Positions 45,456-55,484 are shown, counted from the first letter of the stretch. The stretch is 64,000 nt of DNA from Ruegeria sp. HKCCD4315 (GCF_013112245.1 NZ_WVRN01000001.1:3414501-3478500), one strand, 5' to 3'. The notes: generated by a model from the letters alone, not told the origin. A program made the numbers and translations.

Positions 45456-47329
45456 GCCTGTCGAACCCTCTGGTCGCGGCGGAGTTTTGCAAGAACAAGG
45501 GTCAGCGCAGCAGGTGTAACCCCTTCTACACGACCCGCCTGCGCAATGTTTTCGGGCTTAGCTTGCGAGAGCTTTTGTTTCATCTCGGAAGATAGACCAT
45601 CCAACGCGAAATAATCGAAATTCCGGGGAATTACGTAGGATTCATCCCGCTTCATTGCTTCCACATCACGTTTCTGACGCGCAATATAGTTTGCGTAAAG
45701 CGCGTCGCGCTCAATCTGTAGTCTGATCTTTTGGTCTACGTCTTGGAGATCCGGAATCAAAGGCAATAAGCTATCGAAGGATACGTCCGGAAAAGCCAAG
45801 ATCGCCATTCCATCCCTGCGATTTCCATCCTGGTTAACGTTTATTCCGGCGGACAACACTTCTTTTGGTGTATAGGTACGTTCTGCCAATTTGGTTTTTA
45901 CTGCATCAAGTTGAGCCATCTTGTCTTCGAAATGCAGCCGACGGCTGGACCCAACGCATCCAAGATCAATGCCAATCGGTGTCAAACGCTGATCTGCGTT
46001 ATCCGCGCGCAAGGACAGACGGAATTCAGCTCGTGAGGTAAACATACGATATGGTTCAGCCACGCCACGCGTCGTCAGATCATCTATCATTACGCCAATA
46101 TAGCTGTCAGATCTGGTGAAATGCACAGGATCACGGCCTTGAACCTCCAGCGCGGCATTAAGGCCAGCGACCATCCCCTGAGCAGCTGCTTCCTCATAAC
46201 CCGTTGTTCCATTGATCTGGCCCGCCAAATACAACCCGGGAACATCGGGCAGCGACAGAGTCGCGGTCAAGACACGAGGGTCAACGTAGTCATACTCAAT
46301 TGCGTATCCGGGCTGCAGGATCTCTGCGTTTTCAAGGCCTTTGATGGACCGAACATATTGCAACTGCACGTCTTGAGGTAATGATGTTGAGATACCATTG
46401 GGGTAAATCGTATGATCATTCACGCCTTCGGGTTCCAGGAAAATCTGATGCGATTCCTTGTCAGAAAACCGCACAATTTTATCCTCAATAGAGGGGCAAT
46501 ACCGAGGACCGATGCCGTCAATATGACCGCCATACATGGCTGACTTCGAAAGATTGGCCTCAATAATCTCGTGCGTTTTCGCGTTGGTATGCGTGATTCC
46601 ACAAGAAATCTGAGGTGCCACCACGTCTGTCGATAGAAACGAAAACAGTGTTGGCTCTTCGTCCCCGTCTTGACGCTCGAGATCAGACCAGTCGATTGTC
46701 CGCCCATCCAAACGCGGCGGCGTGCCTGTTTTCAACCGACCCAGTGGCAGATCATAACTATCCAAACGTTCCGCAAGCTTGATGGAAGGGCGATCACCCA
46801 TGCGGCCACCGGGGCGAGATACATCTCCGATATGAATAACACCGCGTAAAAACGTGCCAGAGGTCAGAATGACGGCGCGCGCGGAAATCTCTGAGCCATC
46901 CGCAAGCGAAACTCCGGAAACGCGCGAGCCGTCCATGATAAAATCAACGACCTCACCGACAATAACAGACAGGTTGGGTTGAACTTGTGTTTCTTTTTGC
47001 ATTGCTGCCCGGTAAAGGGCGCGGTCCGCTTGCGTCCTGGGGCCCTGCACCGCAGGACCCTTTCGGCGATTCAGCAGACGGAACTGAATGCCAGCTTGGT
47101 CTGCAACACGTCCCATAACGCCGTCCAGGGCGTCAATCTCGCGTACCAGATGGCCTTTCCCTAAACCACCAATTGCAGGATTGCAGGACATAACTCCGAT
47201 ATCTGATGCAGACAGCGTTACCAGCGCGGTACTTGCCCCCATCCTGGCAGACGCGTGCGCAGCCTCGGTACCGGCGTGCCCGGCTCCAATAACGATCACA
47301 TCGAACTTTGAATGTTTCACGTGAAACAC
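45452..47329 (-). CDS. mnmG: MnmG (GidA), tRNA wobble-uridine modification enzyme
   Basis: A 625-residue FAD protein that with MnmE installs the cmnm5 group at U34 of tRNAs. The FAD motif is [19 protein letters not shown], followed by [22 protein letters not shown] and the [15 protein letters not shown] stretch. The start [15 protein letters not shown] is encoded over a perfect parS site, the ATG itself contributing its first two bases. It is four bases downstream of mnmE. Confidence 0.95.
   Translation of the reverse strand: MFHVKHSKFDVIVIGAGHAGTEAAHASARMGASTALVTLSASDIGVMSCNPAIGGLGKGHLVREIDALDGVMGRVADQAGIQFRLLNRRKGPAVQGPRTQADRALYRAAMQKETQVQPNLSVIVGEVVDFIMDGSRVSGVSLADGSEISARAVILTSGTFLRGVIHIGDVSRPGGRMGDRPSIKLAERLDSYDLPLGRLKTGTPPRLDGRTIDWSDLERQDGDEEPTLFSFLSTDVVAPQISCGITHTNAKTHEIIEANLSKSAMYGGHIDGIGPRYCPSIEDKIVRFSDKESHQIFLEPEGVNDHTIYPNGISTSLPQDVQLQYVRSIKGLENAEILQPGYAIEYDYVDPRVLTATLSLPDVPGLYLAGQINGTTGYEEAAAQGMVAGLNAALEVQGRDPVHFTRSDSYIGVMIDDLTTRGVAEPYRMFTSRAEFRLSLRADNADQRLTPIGIDLGCVGSSRRLHFEDKMAQLDAVKTKLAERTYTPKEVLSAGINVNQDGNRRDGMAILAFPDVSFDSLLPLIPDLQDVDQKIRLQIERDALYANYIARQKRDVEAMKRDESYVIPRNFDYFALDGLSSEMKQKLSQAKPENIAQAGRVEGVTPAALTLVLAKLRRDQRVRQA
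47313..47328. promoter_or_regulatory. parS centromere site 2
   Basis: A second perfect TGTTTCACGTGAAACA palindrome, overlapping the mnmG start codon and encoding its first residues FHVKH. It is read in a different frame from the copy in rsmG. Confidence 0.93.
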
Positions 47330-47332
47330 TCC

Positions 47333-48619
47333 TTACTTTCCCAAACAGAAGCTAGAGAAGATTTCGTCCAGCAGTGTTTCGACATCTATTCTACCAACCA
47401 GAGATTCAAGAGCTCGAATGGCAGTTCTAAGCTCTTCTGCCGCGATATCATACAGGTCCGGACCTGATTCCAGAACCGCGATTGCAGATTGAAGCGAATC
47501 CAGTGCCCGACCAATTGCCACGCGATGGCGTTCCCGCGTAGCGATACCATGGGTAGTAGTTCGTTCACTCAAAACACGCGAAATCTGGTTAACGAGCGCA
47601 TCAATCCCCTGCCCAGTCTTGCCAGATACACCCAGACCTTCATCACCTCGAAGATCAGCTTTGGGCAGAACATGAATGTCACCAGCTTGCATCCCAACAC
47701 CCAATTCTTCCGGCTTTTCCGATAGAAAAACACGAAGGTCGGCCGCCTCCGCTCTTCCGCGTGCCAGCTCGATGCCCAGGTTTTCGACGTGATCTTCGGT
47801 TTCTCTCAACCCGGCCGTGTCCAACAAGGTCACTGGCAATCCTGCCAGATCCATTCGCACTTCGATCACATCCCGCGTGGTTCCAGCGTATTCCGAGGTA
47901 ATCGCCGCCTTCCGACCGGCCAGCGCATTTAGAAGAGTGGACTTTCCTGCATTCGGAAGACCAACAATTGCGACTTCAAACCCTGTCCGGATACGCTCAG
48001 CGATTTTCACACCGTCGGCCTCACGTCTGAGGTCTGACATCACACCATGGATTAGTTCTCGTACTTCAGGTGTCACATCTGTTGGCACCTCTTCATCGGC
48101 AAAGTCGATGACAGCTTCCAACAAGGACGCTGTTCGTATCAAATCCCGGCGCCACCGTTCTGCCAGTGTACCCAGTTCGCCAGCCAGAATGGTTTGGGCC
48201 TGCTTACGCTGAGCTTCGGTTTCCGCGTCTATCAGATCCGCCAGACCTTCGACCTGAGTCAGGTCCATCTTACCGTTTTCAAGTGCCCGGCGCGTGAACT
48301 CACCCGGTTCGGCGATGCGCAAGCCGTCAATGTCTGATAAACACCGCAGCACGGCGTTAACAGACGCGGTGCTGCCATGGATTTGCAGCTCCGCCACATC
48401 CTCTCCGGTGAAACTGGCCGGGGCTTGGAATGTCAGAACCAACCCGTCATCCAAACGCGCACCTTTCTCGTCCCGCAACGTGCGCAGGACCATGCCACGT
48501 TTTGGAAGCGCATCCCTTGTAAGGCGTGCCGCTGCAAAATGAGAGTCAGGGCCGGAGAGGCGGATCACAGCCACTCCAGCTTTACCTTGCGCGCTGGCCA
48601 AGGCGAATATCGTATCCAT
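47333..48619 (-). CDS. mnmE: MnmE (TrmE), tRNA modification GTPase
   Basis: A 428-residue GTPase, partner of MnmG. It has the N-terminal formyl-THF-binding domain ([21 protein letters not shown]), a helical domain carrying an inserted G domain (G1 [16 protein letters not shown]) and the C-terminal FCLGK motif with the catalytic cysteine. It lies 31 bases after rho in the rho-mnmE-mnmG-rsmG-parAB run. Confidence 0.95.
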   Translation of the reverse strand: MDTIFALASAQGKAGVAVIRLSGPDSHFAAARLTRDALPKRGMVLRTLRDEKGARLDDGLVLTFQAPASFTGEDVAELQIHGSTASVNAVLRCLSDIDGLRIAEPGEFTRRALENGKMDLTQVEGLADLIDAETEAQRKQAQTILAGELGTLAERWRRDLIRTASLLEAVIDFADEEVPTDVTPEVRELIHGVMSDLRREADGVKIAERIRTGFEVAIVGLPNAGKSTLLNALAGRKAAITSEYAGTTRDVIEVRMDLAGLPVTLLDTAGLRETEDHVENLGIELARGRAEAADLRVFLSEKPEELGVGMQAGDIHVLPKADLRGDEGLGVSGKTGQGIDALVNQISRVLSERTTTHGIATRERHRVAIGRALDSLQSAIAVLESGPDLYDIAAEELRTAIRALESLVGRIDVETLLDEIFSSFCLGK

Positions 48620-48650
48620 TCGAAGGCCTCGCTTGGGTCTAAGACCTGTG

Positions 48651-49922
48651 TCAGGTGTTCATCGAATCGAAGAACTCGCCGTTTGTCTTGGTCTGTTTCA
48701 ACTTCGACAGCAGGAACTCGATTGCGTCGGTGGTACCCATCGGGTTGAGGATACGGCGCAGAACGAAGGTCTTGGCCAGATCGCCCTTGTCGACCAGCAG
48801 GTCCTCTTTCCGGGTACCGGACTTGAGGATGTCGATAGCCGGGAACACGCGTTTGTCTGCGATTTTACGATCCAGAACGATTTCCGAGTTACCGGTGCCT
48901 TTGAATTCTTCAAAGATCACCTCGTCCATCCGGCTGCCGGTGTCGATCAGCGCGGTGGCGATGATGGTCAGCGAACCACCCTCTTCGATATTCCGTGCCG
49001 CACCAAAGAACCGCTTGGGCCGTTGCAGAGCGTTGGCGTCCACACCACCGGTGAGAACCTTACCTGAGGATGGCACCACGGTGTTAAACGCTCTACCAAG
49101 TCTTGTGATTGAATCGAGAAGAATAACAACATCTCGTTTATGTTCAACCAAACGCTTGGCTTTTTCGATCACCATTTCGGATACGGCCACGTGGCGCGTT
49201 GCCGGTTCGTCAAAGGTCGAGGACACAACCTCACCCTTCACCGAACGCTGCATGTCCGTCACCTCTTCCGGGCGTTCGTCGATCAGAAGGACGATCAGGT
49301 AACACTCTGGATGGTTCTGTTCGATCGAGTGCGCGATGTTTTGCAGGATCACCGTCTTACCGGTCCGCGGAGGCGCCACGATCAGCGAGCGCTGGCCTTT
49401 ACCGATGGGTGACACAAGGTCGATCACACGCGCCGACTTGTCCTTGACGGTCGGATCTTCGATCTCCATCTTCAGACGTTCATCCGGGTACAGAGGCGTC
49501 AGGTTGTCGAACAGGATCTTGTGCTTGGCCTTTTCAGGATCTTCAAAGTTGATCTTGGTGACCTTGGTCAGCGCAAAGTAACGCTCGTTATCGTCGGGCG
49601 CTTTAATCTCACCTTCGACCGTGTCGCCGGTGCGCAGCGAGTGCTGACGGATCATATCGGGCGAGACATAGATATCGTCGGGACCAGGCAGATAGTTCGC
49701 CTCGGGCGAGCGTAGGAAGCCGAAGCCGTCTTGCAGGACTTCCAGCACGCCGTCACCGCCAACGGTCCAGCCCTCATCTGCGCGTTCGCGCAGAATCTGG
49801 AACATCATCTCACCTTTCCGCATGGTCGAGGCGTTTTCGATCTCCAGCTCTTCGGCCATCGCCAGAAGGTCTTTGGGGCTTTTGGCTTTCAGGTCGGCCA
49901 GATTCAGGGCGTCAGTTGTCAT
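48651..49922 (-). CDS. rho: Transcription termination factor Rho
   Basis: A 423-residue hexameric RNA helicase. The N-terminal [38 protein letters not shown] helices precede the cold-shock RNA-binding domain ([24 protein letters not shown]). The ATPase has Walker [22 protein letters not shown] and the [12 protein letters not shown] segment. I prefer ATG 49922 (MTTDALNL) to the in-frame ATG 49937. The 122 bases upstream contain a small GC-rich hairpin (CGCCC-GTCC-GGGCG) that may be an autoregulatory leader or the hemJ terminator. Confidence 0.95.
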   Translation of the reverse strand: MTTDALNLADLKAKSPKDLLAMAEELEIENASTMRKGEMMFQILRERADEGWTVGGDGVLEVLQDGFGFLRSPEANYLPGPDDIYVSPDMIRQHSLRTGDTVEGEIKAPDDNERYFALTKVTKINFEDPEKAKHKILFDNLTPLYPDERLKMEIEDPTVKDKSARVIDLVSPIGKGQRSLIVAPPRTGKTVILQNIAHSIEQNHPECYLIVLLIDERPEEVTDMQRSVKGEVVSSTFDEPATRHVAVSEMVIEKAKRLVEHKRDVVILLDSITRLGRAFNTVVPSSGKVLTGGVDANALQRPKRFFGAARNIEEGGSLTIIATALIDTGSRMDEVIFEEFKGTGNSEIVLDRKIADKRVFPAIDILKSGTRKEDLLVDKGDLAKTFVLRRILNPMGTTDAIEFLLSKLKQTKTNGEFFDSMNT

Positions 49923-50044
49923 GATATATACCTTCACCGCGATCAGCGCGGCACGAAGTGGAATTTCAGTACGGAAGATACGCCGCCCGGACGGGCGTGT
50001 TGATCCTTACATAAGCGCGACAGCTTTCGGAGTCAAACGTGCCT

Positions 50045-50494
50045 TCAGAACTTCAGAATGACCGCCAGAACGATGATAACCATCAAAACGGTCGGAACCT
50101 CGTTCATCATGCGATACTGCCGCCCAGTGAGCTTATTTTGGCCTTCCAGGAAATCCTTGCGCCGGGCCATCAGCCAGTGATGGAACCAGGTCATGCCGAT
50201 CACGGCTGCACCTTTGACCCAAGGCCAGGACCAATCCCATCCAACAATACCCGGCGTAAACACCATGATCAGGCCACACACCCACGCCACGATCATCGCA
50301 GGGCGCATAATGACACGCAGCAGCTTTTCTTCCATTTCAAAGAAAATTTCTTGTGCCCCGTCGACAGCCTGAACTTTCTCAACGTGATAGACGAACAAGC
50401 GTGGTAGATAGAACAGACCTGCCATCCACGAGATTACGGCCATGATATGAAGTGACTTCACCCACGGGTACAGCGTGAAAAGAAGATCAGTCAT
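50045..50494 (-). CDS. hemJ: HemJ, protoporphyrinogen IX oxidase
   Basis: A 149-residue four-helix membrane protein oxidising protoporphyrinogen to protoporphyrin in heme synthesis. Characteristic stretches are YPWVKSLHIMAVISWMAGLFYLPRLFVYH, containing the conserved His, the LLRVIMRPAMIVAWVCGL helix and GMTWFHHWLMARRKDF. It is the last leftward gene before the putative replication origin, a position seen in other alphaproteobacteria. Confidence 0.92.
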   Translation of the reverse strand: MTDLLFTLYPWVKSLHIMAVISWMAGLFYLPRLFVYHVEKVQAVDGAQEIFFEMEEKLLRVIMRPAMIVAWVCGLIMVFTPGIVGWDWSWPWVKGAAVIGMTWFHHWLMARRKDFLEGQNKLTGRQYRMMNEVPTVLMVIIVLAVILKF

Positions 50495-50901
50495 TTTGGC
50501 TCCGAGTGTTGTTCGGAACTCTCCCTAATAAAAAAATAAGAAAAGAAAAAGGAAGATGGTTTTGTAGGGCGTTCAAAAACCGTGGATTACTGTTTTATCC
50601 ATGTGTTTTCCCCAAGGTGGGCAAAACAATCTCACTTTCTGATGATTCTGTTGAAGTTATATTTTTTAGATTTAAAAACAATGTATTAGCCTAAAACAAG
50701 AGGCGGATGATCTGGGGGTAAATCTTTGGTTATCATGGGATGGTTCAGTTATCCCGGTGATCAGACTTATCCTTGTCCCGGCTGGATGGGATTTGAGCGA
50801 CTCGGGGATCTTTGACACGATTTTCCCGGGGTTGCGTGTCAACCGGAAAACCATACAAAGCACCCCAGAACTCTCATCGACTTGCACACGGGGTTTTCCA
50901 C
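50495..50901. other. Putative chromosomal replication origin (oriC)
   Basis: This 407-base non-coding gap separates leftward hemJ/rho/mnmE/mnmG/rsmG/parAB from rightward maf/aroE/coaE/dnaQ. It holds two AT-rich stretches: 50521-50550 (A-rich on this strand) and 50641-50700, where only 14 of 60 bases are G or C. DnaA-box-like sequences (consensus TTATCCACA) include TTATCCATG (50595), TTATCCCGG (50749), TTATCCTTG (50767) and TTTTCCACA (50894), with weaker ones at 50606 and 50821. Two GANTC sites for CcrM-type methylation lie at 50644 and 50799. No box is a perfect consensus, so the call rests on the combination with context. Confidence 0.6.
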
Positions 50902-51501
50902 ATGTCTGTCCCCATTCTTCTGGCATCGGGATCTGCGATACGGGCGCAGCTGCTTGAGAATGCAGGTGTACCATTCACCGTTCAAACCGCGCGCGTGGAT
51001 GAAGACACAGCCAAGCGCGCCTTGCTGGCTGAAAACGCGTCACCACGGGATATTGCCGACACGCTTGCTGAAATGAAAGCGCGCAAGGTCAGTGACAAAA
51101 ACCCTGGCGCTATGGTGCTGGGGTGTGATCAGGTTCTGGATTTTGACGGTCAGCTGCTATCAAAACCTGAAACCCCGGAACAGGCAGTCGCTCAGCTAAA
51201 AGAGATGCGCGGCAAACGGCACATGCTTTTGTCTGCGGCCGTGATCTATCAGGAGGGCGAACCGATTTGGCGGCATATAGGACAGGTACGGTTGCGGATG
51301 CGGGCCAGCTCTGATGCCTATTTGAAGGATTATGTTTCACGGAACTGGGACAGTATCCGCCATGCCGTTGGAGCATATAAGCTGGAAGAAGAAGGTGTCC
51401 GGCTGTTCGCCACCATTGACGGCGACTATTTTAACGTTTTGGGTATGCCCTTGTTGGAGCTTCTCAATTTTCTGGCTGTCAAAGGGGTGATCGATCAATG
51501 A
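50902..51501 (+). CDS. maf: Maf family nucleotide pyrophosphatase
   Basis: A 199-residue Maf protein (MSVPILLASGSAIRAQLLENAGVPF), which hydrolyses non-canonical or canonical dNTPs such as dTTP/UTP. The GCDQVLDFDGQLLSKPETPEQA block and the DSIRHAVGAYKLEEEG motif support the family. I start at ATG 50902, directly abutting a DnaA-box-like TTTTCCACA; the longer frame to 50812 would extend into the putative origin. It overlaps aroE by four bases. Confidence 0.9.
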   Translation: MSVPILLASGSAIRAQLLENAGVPFTVQTARVDEDTAKRALLAENASPRDIADTLAEMKARKVSDKNPGAMVLGCDQVLDFDGQLLSKPETPEQAVAQLKEMRGKRHMLLSAAVIYQEGEPIWRHIGQVRLRMRASSDAYLKDYVSRNWDSIRHAVGAYKLEEEGVRLFATIDGDYFNVLGMPLLELLNFLAVKGVIDQ

Positions 51502-52331
51502 CGGACTACCGGGTTCCACTGGCCGGGGTGATCGGACATCCCATTGGGCATTCGCGTTCCCCCAAACTGCATGGCCATTGGCTGAAGACGTATGGCCTTG
51601 CCGGGCATTACATTCCCATGGATGTTGCACCTGCCGATCTGGAAACCGTGCTACGTACGCTGCCCAAAGCAGGTTTTGTCGGGGCCAATGTGACTGTTCC
51701 TCACAAGGAAGCAGCGTTGAAGATCGCGGATCACGTATCCGACCGCGCAACGGTGATCGGCGCTGCGAATACACTGGTGTTCCGCGAAGATGGCTCGATC
51801 CATGCAGATAACACTGATGGGTATGGTTTCATGGAAAACCTGCGCAGCGGTGCCCCCGACTGGAATGCCAAAGACGGCCCGGCCGTAGTGTTTGGGGCCG
51901 GCGGGGCGGCGCGCGCTGTTCTGCAAGCCTTGTCCGATGCAGGTGTGCCGGAAATCCTGTTGACCAATCGAACGCGTGCCCGTGCCGATCATCTGAAAGA
52001 GGAATTTGGCCAACGAATCCGCGTTGTTGATTGGGTTCAGGCCGGAAACGTCATCGAAAATGCGGAACTGGTGGTCAACACGACCTCATTGGGGATGCAG
52101 GGCCAGCCGGAATTGCGGGTTCCTCTGGATGGGTTGCAGCCCGGCGCCGTGGTCACGGATCTGGTCTATGCCCCGTTAAAGACAAACCTTCTGAAAACCG
52201 CGGAAGAAGCAGGATGCACGACGGTTGATGGTTTGGGCATGTTGTTGCATCAGGCGGTTCCGGGGTTTGAGCGGTGGTTTGGCGTGCGTCCCGAAGTGGA
52301 TGCAGAGACGCGCGCGGCGGCTTTGGCATGA
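51498..52331 (+). CDS. aroE: Shikimate dehydrogenase
   Basis: A 277-residue NADP enzyme reducing 3-dehydroshikimate in aromatic amino acid synthesis. Family marks: GVIGHPIGHSRSPKLHGHWL, ANVTVPHKEAAL with the catalytic Lys, NTDGYGFMENL, the cofactor loop VFGAGGAARAV and LLHQAVPGFERWFG. It overlaps maf and coaE by four bases each, as is usual in this origin-proximal operon. Confidence 0.94.
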   Translation: MTDYRVPLAGVIGHPIGHSRSPKLHGHWLKTYGLAGHYIPMDVAPADLETVLRTLPKAGFVGANVTVPHKEAALKIADHVSDRATVIGAANTLVFREDGSIHADNTDGYGFMENLRSGAPDWNAKDGPAVVFGAGGAARAVLQALSDAGVPEILLTNRTRARADHLKEEFGQRIRVVDWVQAGNVIENAELVVNTTSLGMQGQPELRVPLDGLQPGAVVTDLVYAPLKTNLLKTAEEAGCTTVDGLGMLLHQAVPGFERWFGVRPEVDAETRAAALA

Positions 52332-52921
52332 GTTTTGCCCTTGGCCTGACCGGTTCTATCGGCATGGGGAAAAGCACCACAGCACAGATGTTTGTCGAAG
52401 AAGGCTGTGCTTTGTGGGATGCTGACGCGGCAGTGCACCGGTTGTACGCGTCCGGAGGTGCTGCGGTTGAACCAATGCGAGCAGCCTTCGCTGGTGCGAT
52501 TGTCGACGGAGCTGTAAGCCGAGACGCGTTAAAGCAGATCATTGCTGCCGATCCCGAAGCGTTGAAAGCAATCGAAGCGATTGTGCATCCTCTGGTTGCG
52601 AAAGATCGCGCGGTATTTCGTGAAAACACAACGAGCGACATATCGGTGTTCGACATACCTCTTCTTTTCGAAACAGGCGGAGATGCAGCCATGGACGCCG
52701 TCGCCTGCGTTTCGATCCCGGCTGACGAACAAAAGCGCCGCGTTATGGAACGGGGAACCATGTCCGAGGCGCAGTTCGAACAGATCCGCGCCAAGCAGAT
52801 GTCGAATGATGAGAAATGCGCGCGGTCCGATTTTGTAATCGTAACAGACACGCTGGACCATGCCCGTCAGCAGGTGCAGGATGTGGTCAGGCAGATACGG
52901 GCGGGGATGAAAGATGCGTGA
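52328..52921 (+). CDS. coaE: Dephospho-CoA kinase
   Basis: A 197-residue P-loop kinase for the last step of CoA synthesis. The P-loop is LTGSIGMGKST; DADAAVHRLY and VFDIPLLFETG are conserved CoaE blocks. The ATG at 52328 overlaps the aroE stop; an upstream in-frame ATG at 52274 lies inside aroE and is rejected. The 3' end overlaps dnaQ by eight bases. Confidence 0.94.
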   Translation: MSFALGLTGSIGMGKSTTAQMFVEEGCALWDADAAVHRLYASGGAAVEPMRAAFAGAIVDGAVSRDALKQIIAADPEALKAIEAIVHPLVAKDRAVFRENTTSDISVFDIPLLFETGGDAAMDAVACVSIPADEQKRRVMERGTMSEAQFEQIRAKQMSNDEKCARSDFVIVTDTLDHARQQVQDVVRQIRAGMKDA

Positions 52922-53636
52922 GATCGTACTCGATACCGAAACCACCGGATTCGATCCCGAAAGCGGGGACCGGATTGTTGAGATTGGTGCCGTTGAGCTG
53001 TGGAACCACGTCGCGACGGGTGAAACCTATCACGTCTATATCAACCCTGAACGCGGTATGCCGGATGAGGCGTTTGGCGTCCATGGCATCGGCCCAGACC
53101 TGTTGGAAAACCCGCGTCCACCGGAAAAGGGTGAGGTAACGCTGAAAGACAAACCGGTGTTTGCCAAGGTGGGTCACGGGTTTCGTGAATTTGTTGGGGA
53201 TGCGCGGTTGGTGATCCACAACGCATCGTTCGACATGAAGTTCCTGAACGCTGAACTGAAGTGGATGGGCGCGCCGTTGATCCCGATGGAACAAGCGCTG
53301 GATACGCTGGCAATCGCCCGCAAACGGTTTCCCGGTTCTCCGGCTTCCCTAGATGCGCTCTGCCGACGTTTCAACATCGACAACTCGAACCGTGTTCTGC
53401 ACGGCGCTTTGCTCGACTCTGAAATACTGGCCGAGGTTTATCTTGAGCTGATCGGAGGGCGGCAGCCTGATTTTGGCCTGTCCACGTCCGCATCATCTGC
53501 ATCCGGTGGAGGCGAAGACTGGCGACCAACACCGCGTAGCGCAGCATTGCCATCCCGGATCACCGAAGATGAACGCGCAGCACACGAAGCGTTTGTAGAG
53601 AAGTTGGGCGAAAGCGCTCTGTGGACCCGCGCCTGA
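52914..53636 (+). CDS. dnaQ: DNA polymerase III epsilon subunit (proofreading exonuclease)
   Basis: A 240-residue 3'-5' exonuclease. ExoI is VLDTETTGFD (Asp and Glu metal ligands), followed by GDRIVEIGAVEL. ExoII is LVIHNASFDMKFLN, and the HGALLDSEILAEVYLEL segment holds ExoIII. The C-terminal tail (DWRPTPRSAALPSRI) should contact the polymerase alpha subunit. It is last in maf-aroE-coaE-dnaQ, and its stop codon is inside a perfect hairpin. Confidence 0.94.
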   Translation: MREIVLDTETTGFDPESGDRIVEIGAVELWNHVATGETYHVYINPERGMPDEAFGVHGIGPDLLENPRPPEKGEVTLKDKPVFAKVGHGFREFVGDARLVIHNASFDMKFLNAELKWMGAPLIPMEQALDTLAIARKRFPGSPASLDALCRRFNIDNSNRVLHGALLDSEILAEVYLELIGGRQPDFGLSTSASSASGGGEDWRPTPRSAALPSRITEDERAAHEAFVEKLGESALWTRA

Positions 53637-53654
53637 TCCGGTCAGGCGCGGGTC
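53624..53654. terminator. Perfect 13-bp hairpin between convergent dnaQ and secB
   Basis: GACCCGCGCCTGA (53624-53636) and TCAGGCGCGGGTC (53642-53654) pair perfectly around the loop TCCGG and include the dnaQ stop codon. There is no T tract on either side, so it may stop transcription in both directions with Rho or only protect the RNA ends. Confidence 0.55.
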
Positions 53655-53660
53655 AAAGCC

Positions 53661-54161
53661 TTAGGCGTCGGTCTTTTCGGTCTGAGCGGCCTGACGACGC
53701 ATCAATTCGTTGCGATACAGCGCCACGAAATCGATATTGTCCAGGTTCACCGGTGGGAAGCCGCCATCACGGGTGATGTCGCTGACAATGCGGCGCAGGA
53801 ACGGGAACAGCATCCGCGGGCATTCGATCATCAGGAACGGGTGCATCTGATCTTCTGGCACGCCTTCCACGTGGAACAGCCCGCAATAGTCCAGTTCGCA
53901 CAGGAACAGCACATCATCCATGCCTTTGGCTTTGGATGTCAGGTTCAGCTTAATGGACACTTCAAACTGATGTTCAGCGCTGCGCTTTTTCGCGTCCAGG
54001 TTCACCTGAACCGCGATTTCCGGCTGCACGTCGCCTGACACACCCTTTTGCGCCATCACGTTTTCAAAGGACATATCGCGGATGAACTGCCCCAGAACCC
54101 GCATTTGAACCTGCGGGGCGGCTTGGGCCGCAGTGTTTTCTGCAGCGTTTTCTTCGGCCAT
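53661..54161 (-). CDS. secB: SecB export chaperone
   Basis: A 166-residue cytoplasmic chaperone delivering preproteins to SecA. The core VQMRVLGQFIRDMSFENV, the VQVNLDAKKRS and YCGLFHVEGVP strands and the C-terminal CPRMLFPFLRRIVSDITRDGGFPPVNLDNIDFVALY block are typical. Its position opposite dnaQ is conserved in alphaproteobacteria. Confidence 0.94.
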   Translation of the reverse strand: MAEENAAENTAAQAAPQVQMRVLGQFIRDMSFENVMAQKGVSGDVQPEIAVQVNLDAKKRSAEHQFEVSIKLNLTSKAKGMDDVLFLCELDYCGLFHVEGVPEDQMHPFLMIECPRMLFPFLRRIVSDITRDGGFPPVNLDNIDFVALYRNELMRRQAAQTEKTDA

Positions 54162-54215
54162 GGATCTACTCCAAAATTAAACTTCGCCACTGCTTAGCAA
54201 GTTGGGCGCGGCACC

Positions 54216-54716
54216 TCAATGCTGGTGGGGCCCTTCCACCCATTTCGACGGCTTTGAAGGGTCTTTTTTCGGGCGAACTTCGCTGAATTCACCGTCAATG
54301 ATGTCCCCCTGCTCGAAAGGGTTTTGTCTCGGTTGAAACCCTGTGCCCGGTCCCATCTGAAACTGTGCCACGGTGACTTTCGACTTCAGGTAGCGGAAAA
54401 CAGCGACACGAACGCCCGGTACCAGCAAGGCAAATCCTATGGCATCGGTGAAAAATCCCGGTGTCAGCAGCAATGCGCCGGACAAAAGGATCATAGCACC
54501 GTGGGCCAAAGGTTCGGTTGGGTCATCCAGTTCAGCGAACGATCGCTGCAAATTTATCAATGCCATGCGACCTTGTGTCCGCACCAGAACCGTGCCCAGA
54601 ACGGCGGTCAGCACAACGATGGCAAGAGTTGGCCAAAGTCCAATCAGACCACCTACCTGAATAAACAGAGCGATCTCAATGATGGGCACCAATAAAAATG
54701 CCAAGAACAGATACAT
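54216..54716 (-). CDS. FxsA family membrane protein
   Basis: About 166 residues from MYLFLAFLLVPIIEIALFIQVGG, the FxsA signature start; an in-frame ATG at 54758 would add 14 polar residues that the family lacks. Three to four hydrophobic helices follow, with GTVLVRTQGRMALINLQRS and LLLTPGFFTDAIGFALL. FxsA homologues are cytoplasmic-membrane proteins of poorly known role (E. coli FxsA interferes with F exclusion of phage T7). Confidence 0.88.
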   Translation of the reverse strand: MYLFLAFLLVPIIEIALFIQVGGLIGLWPTLAIVVLTAVLGTVLVRTQGRMALINLQRSFAELDDPTEPLAHGAMILLSGALLLTPGFFTDAIGFALLVPGVRVAVFRYLKSKVTVAQFQMGPGTGFQPRQNPFEQGDIIDGEFSEVRPKKDPSKPSKWVEGPHQH

Positions 54717-54824
54717 TTGCGCTATCCTTTCCCTTAGGCCGGGCTGTGGACTTGCCACCCACGCTCACCTACATAGTGGCATGAGGCCGCGTATACAAAG
54801 TCGCGGTTCTGAAAAGAGGATGAA

Positions 54825-55484
54825 ATGAACGAACCCATGATCCAGCTACTGGTCCTGGCCGGAATTGCCGTTTTCCTGATCCTGCGCCTCAAAAGCGTAT
54901 TGGGTACGCGTGAAGGTTTTGAGAAACCACCTTTGCAGCAACAGCCTGAAGCGCATAAATCGCGTCGCGATTTCGAGGTGATCGAAGGCGGCCCGGATCA
55001 TGACATCACTGACCATGTCGCCGAAGACAGCGAACAGGCGCAAACCCTGGCCGCGATGAAACGGGTTGAGCCCGCCTTTTCTGTCAATGAATTTGTTCAG
55101 GGTGCACGCGGTGCCTATGAGATGATTGTGATGGGGTTCGAAAAAGGCAACCTGGACGAAATCCAGCCGTTCCTATCGGAAGAGGTATTTGAAACATTCG
55201 TCTCGGTCGTCGCTGCCCGCGAAGATCAGGGCCTGACCATCGAAGCTGAATTTATCGGTGTACGGGAAACTACCCTGTCGGATGTTAAGTTCGACAAAGA
55301 CACCAATGAGGCCGAGATCACCATGAAATTCGTGGGTGAACTGACCTCGGTCGTGCGGGATCGCGGCGGTGATATTGTCGAGGGCAACCCCAACACAGTG
55401 AAACGCCAAAAGGACAGCTGGACCTTTGCCCGTGTGATGGGCAAGGACGATCCGAACTGGCTGCTTGTTGCCACGGACGCATGA
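54825..55484 (+). CDS. Tim44-like domain protein
   Basis: A 219-residue protein with one N-terminal membrane helix (IQLLVLAGIAVFLILRL), a charged linker and a C-terminal Tim44/TimA-like domain (about 75-219: FVQGARGAYEMIVMGFEKGNLDEIQPFLSEEVFETF ending SWTFARVMGKDDPNWLLVATDA). The family is common in alphaproteobacteria and related to the mitochondrial import factor, but its bacterial role is unclear. It overlaps mltA by four bases and is divergent from fxsA and secB, an envelope-biogenesis neighbourhood. Confidence 0.88.
   Translation: MNEPMIQLLVLAGIAVFLILRLKSVLGTREGFEKPPLQQQPEAHKSRRDFEVIEGGPDHDITDHVAEDSEQAQTLAAMKRVEPAFSVNEFVQGARGAYEMIVMGFEKGNLDEIQPFLSEEVFETFVSVVAAREDQGLTIEAEFIGVRETTLSDVKFDKDTNEAEITMKFVGELTSVVRDRGGDIVEGNPNTVKRQKDSWTFARVMGKDDPNWLLVATDA

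Noticed and set aside
51327..51342. parS half-site (TGTTTCACGG) inside maf
   Set aside because: Only the left half matches, so it is unlikely to be bound by ParB.
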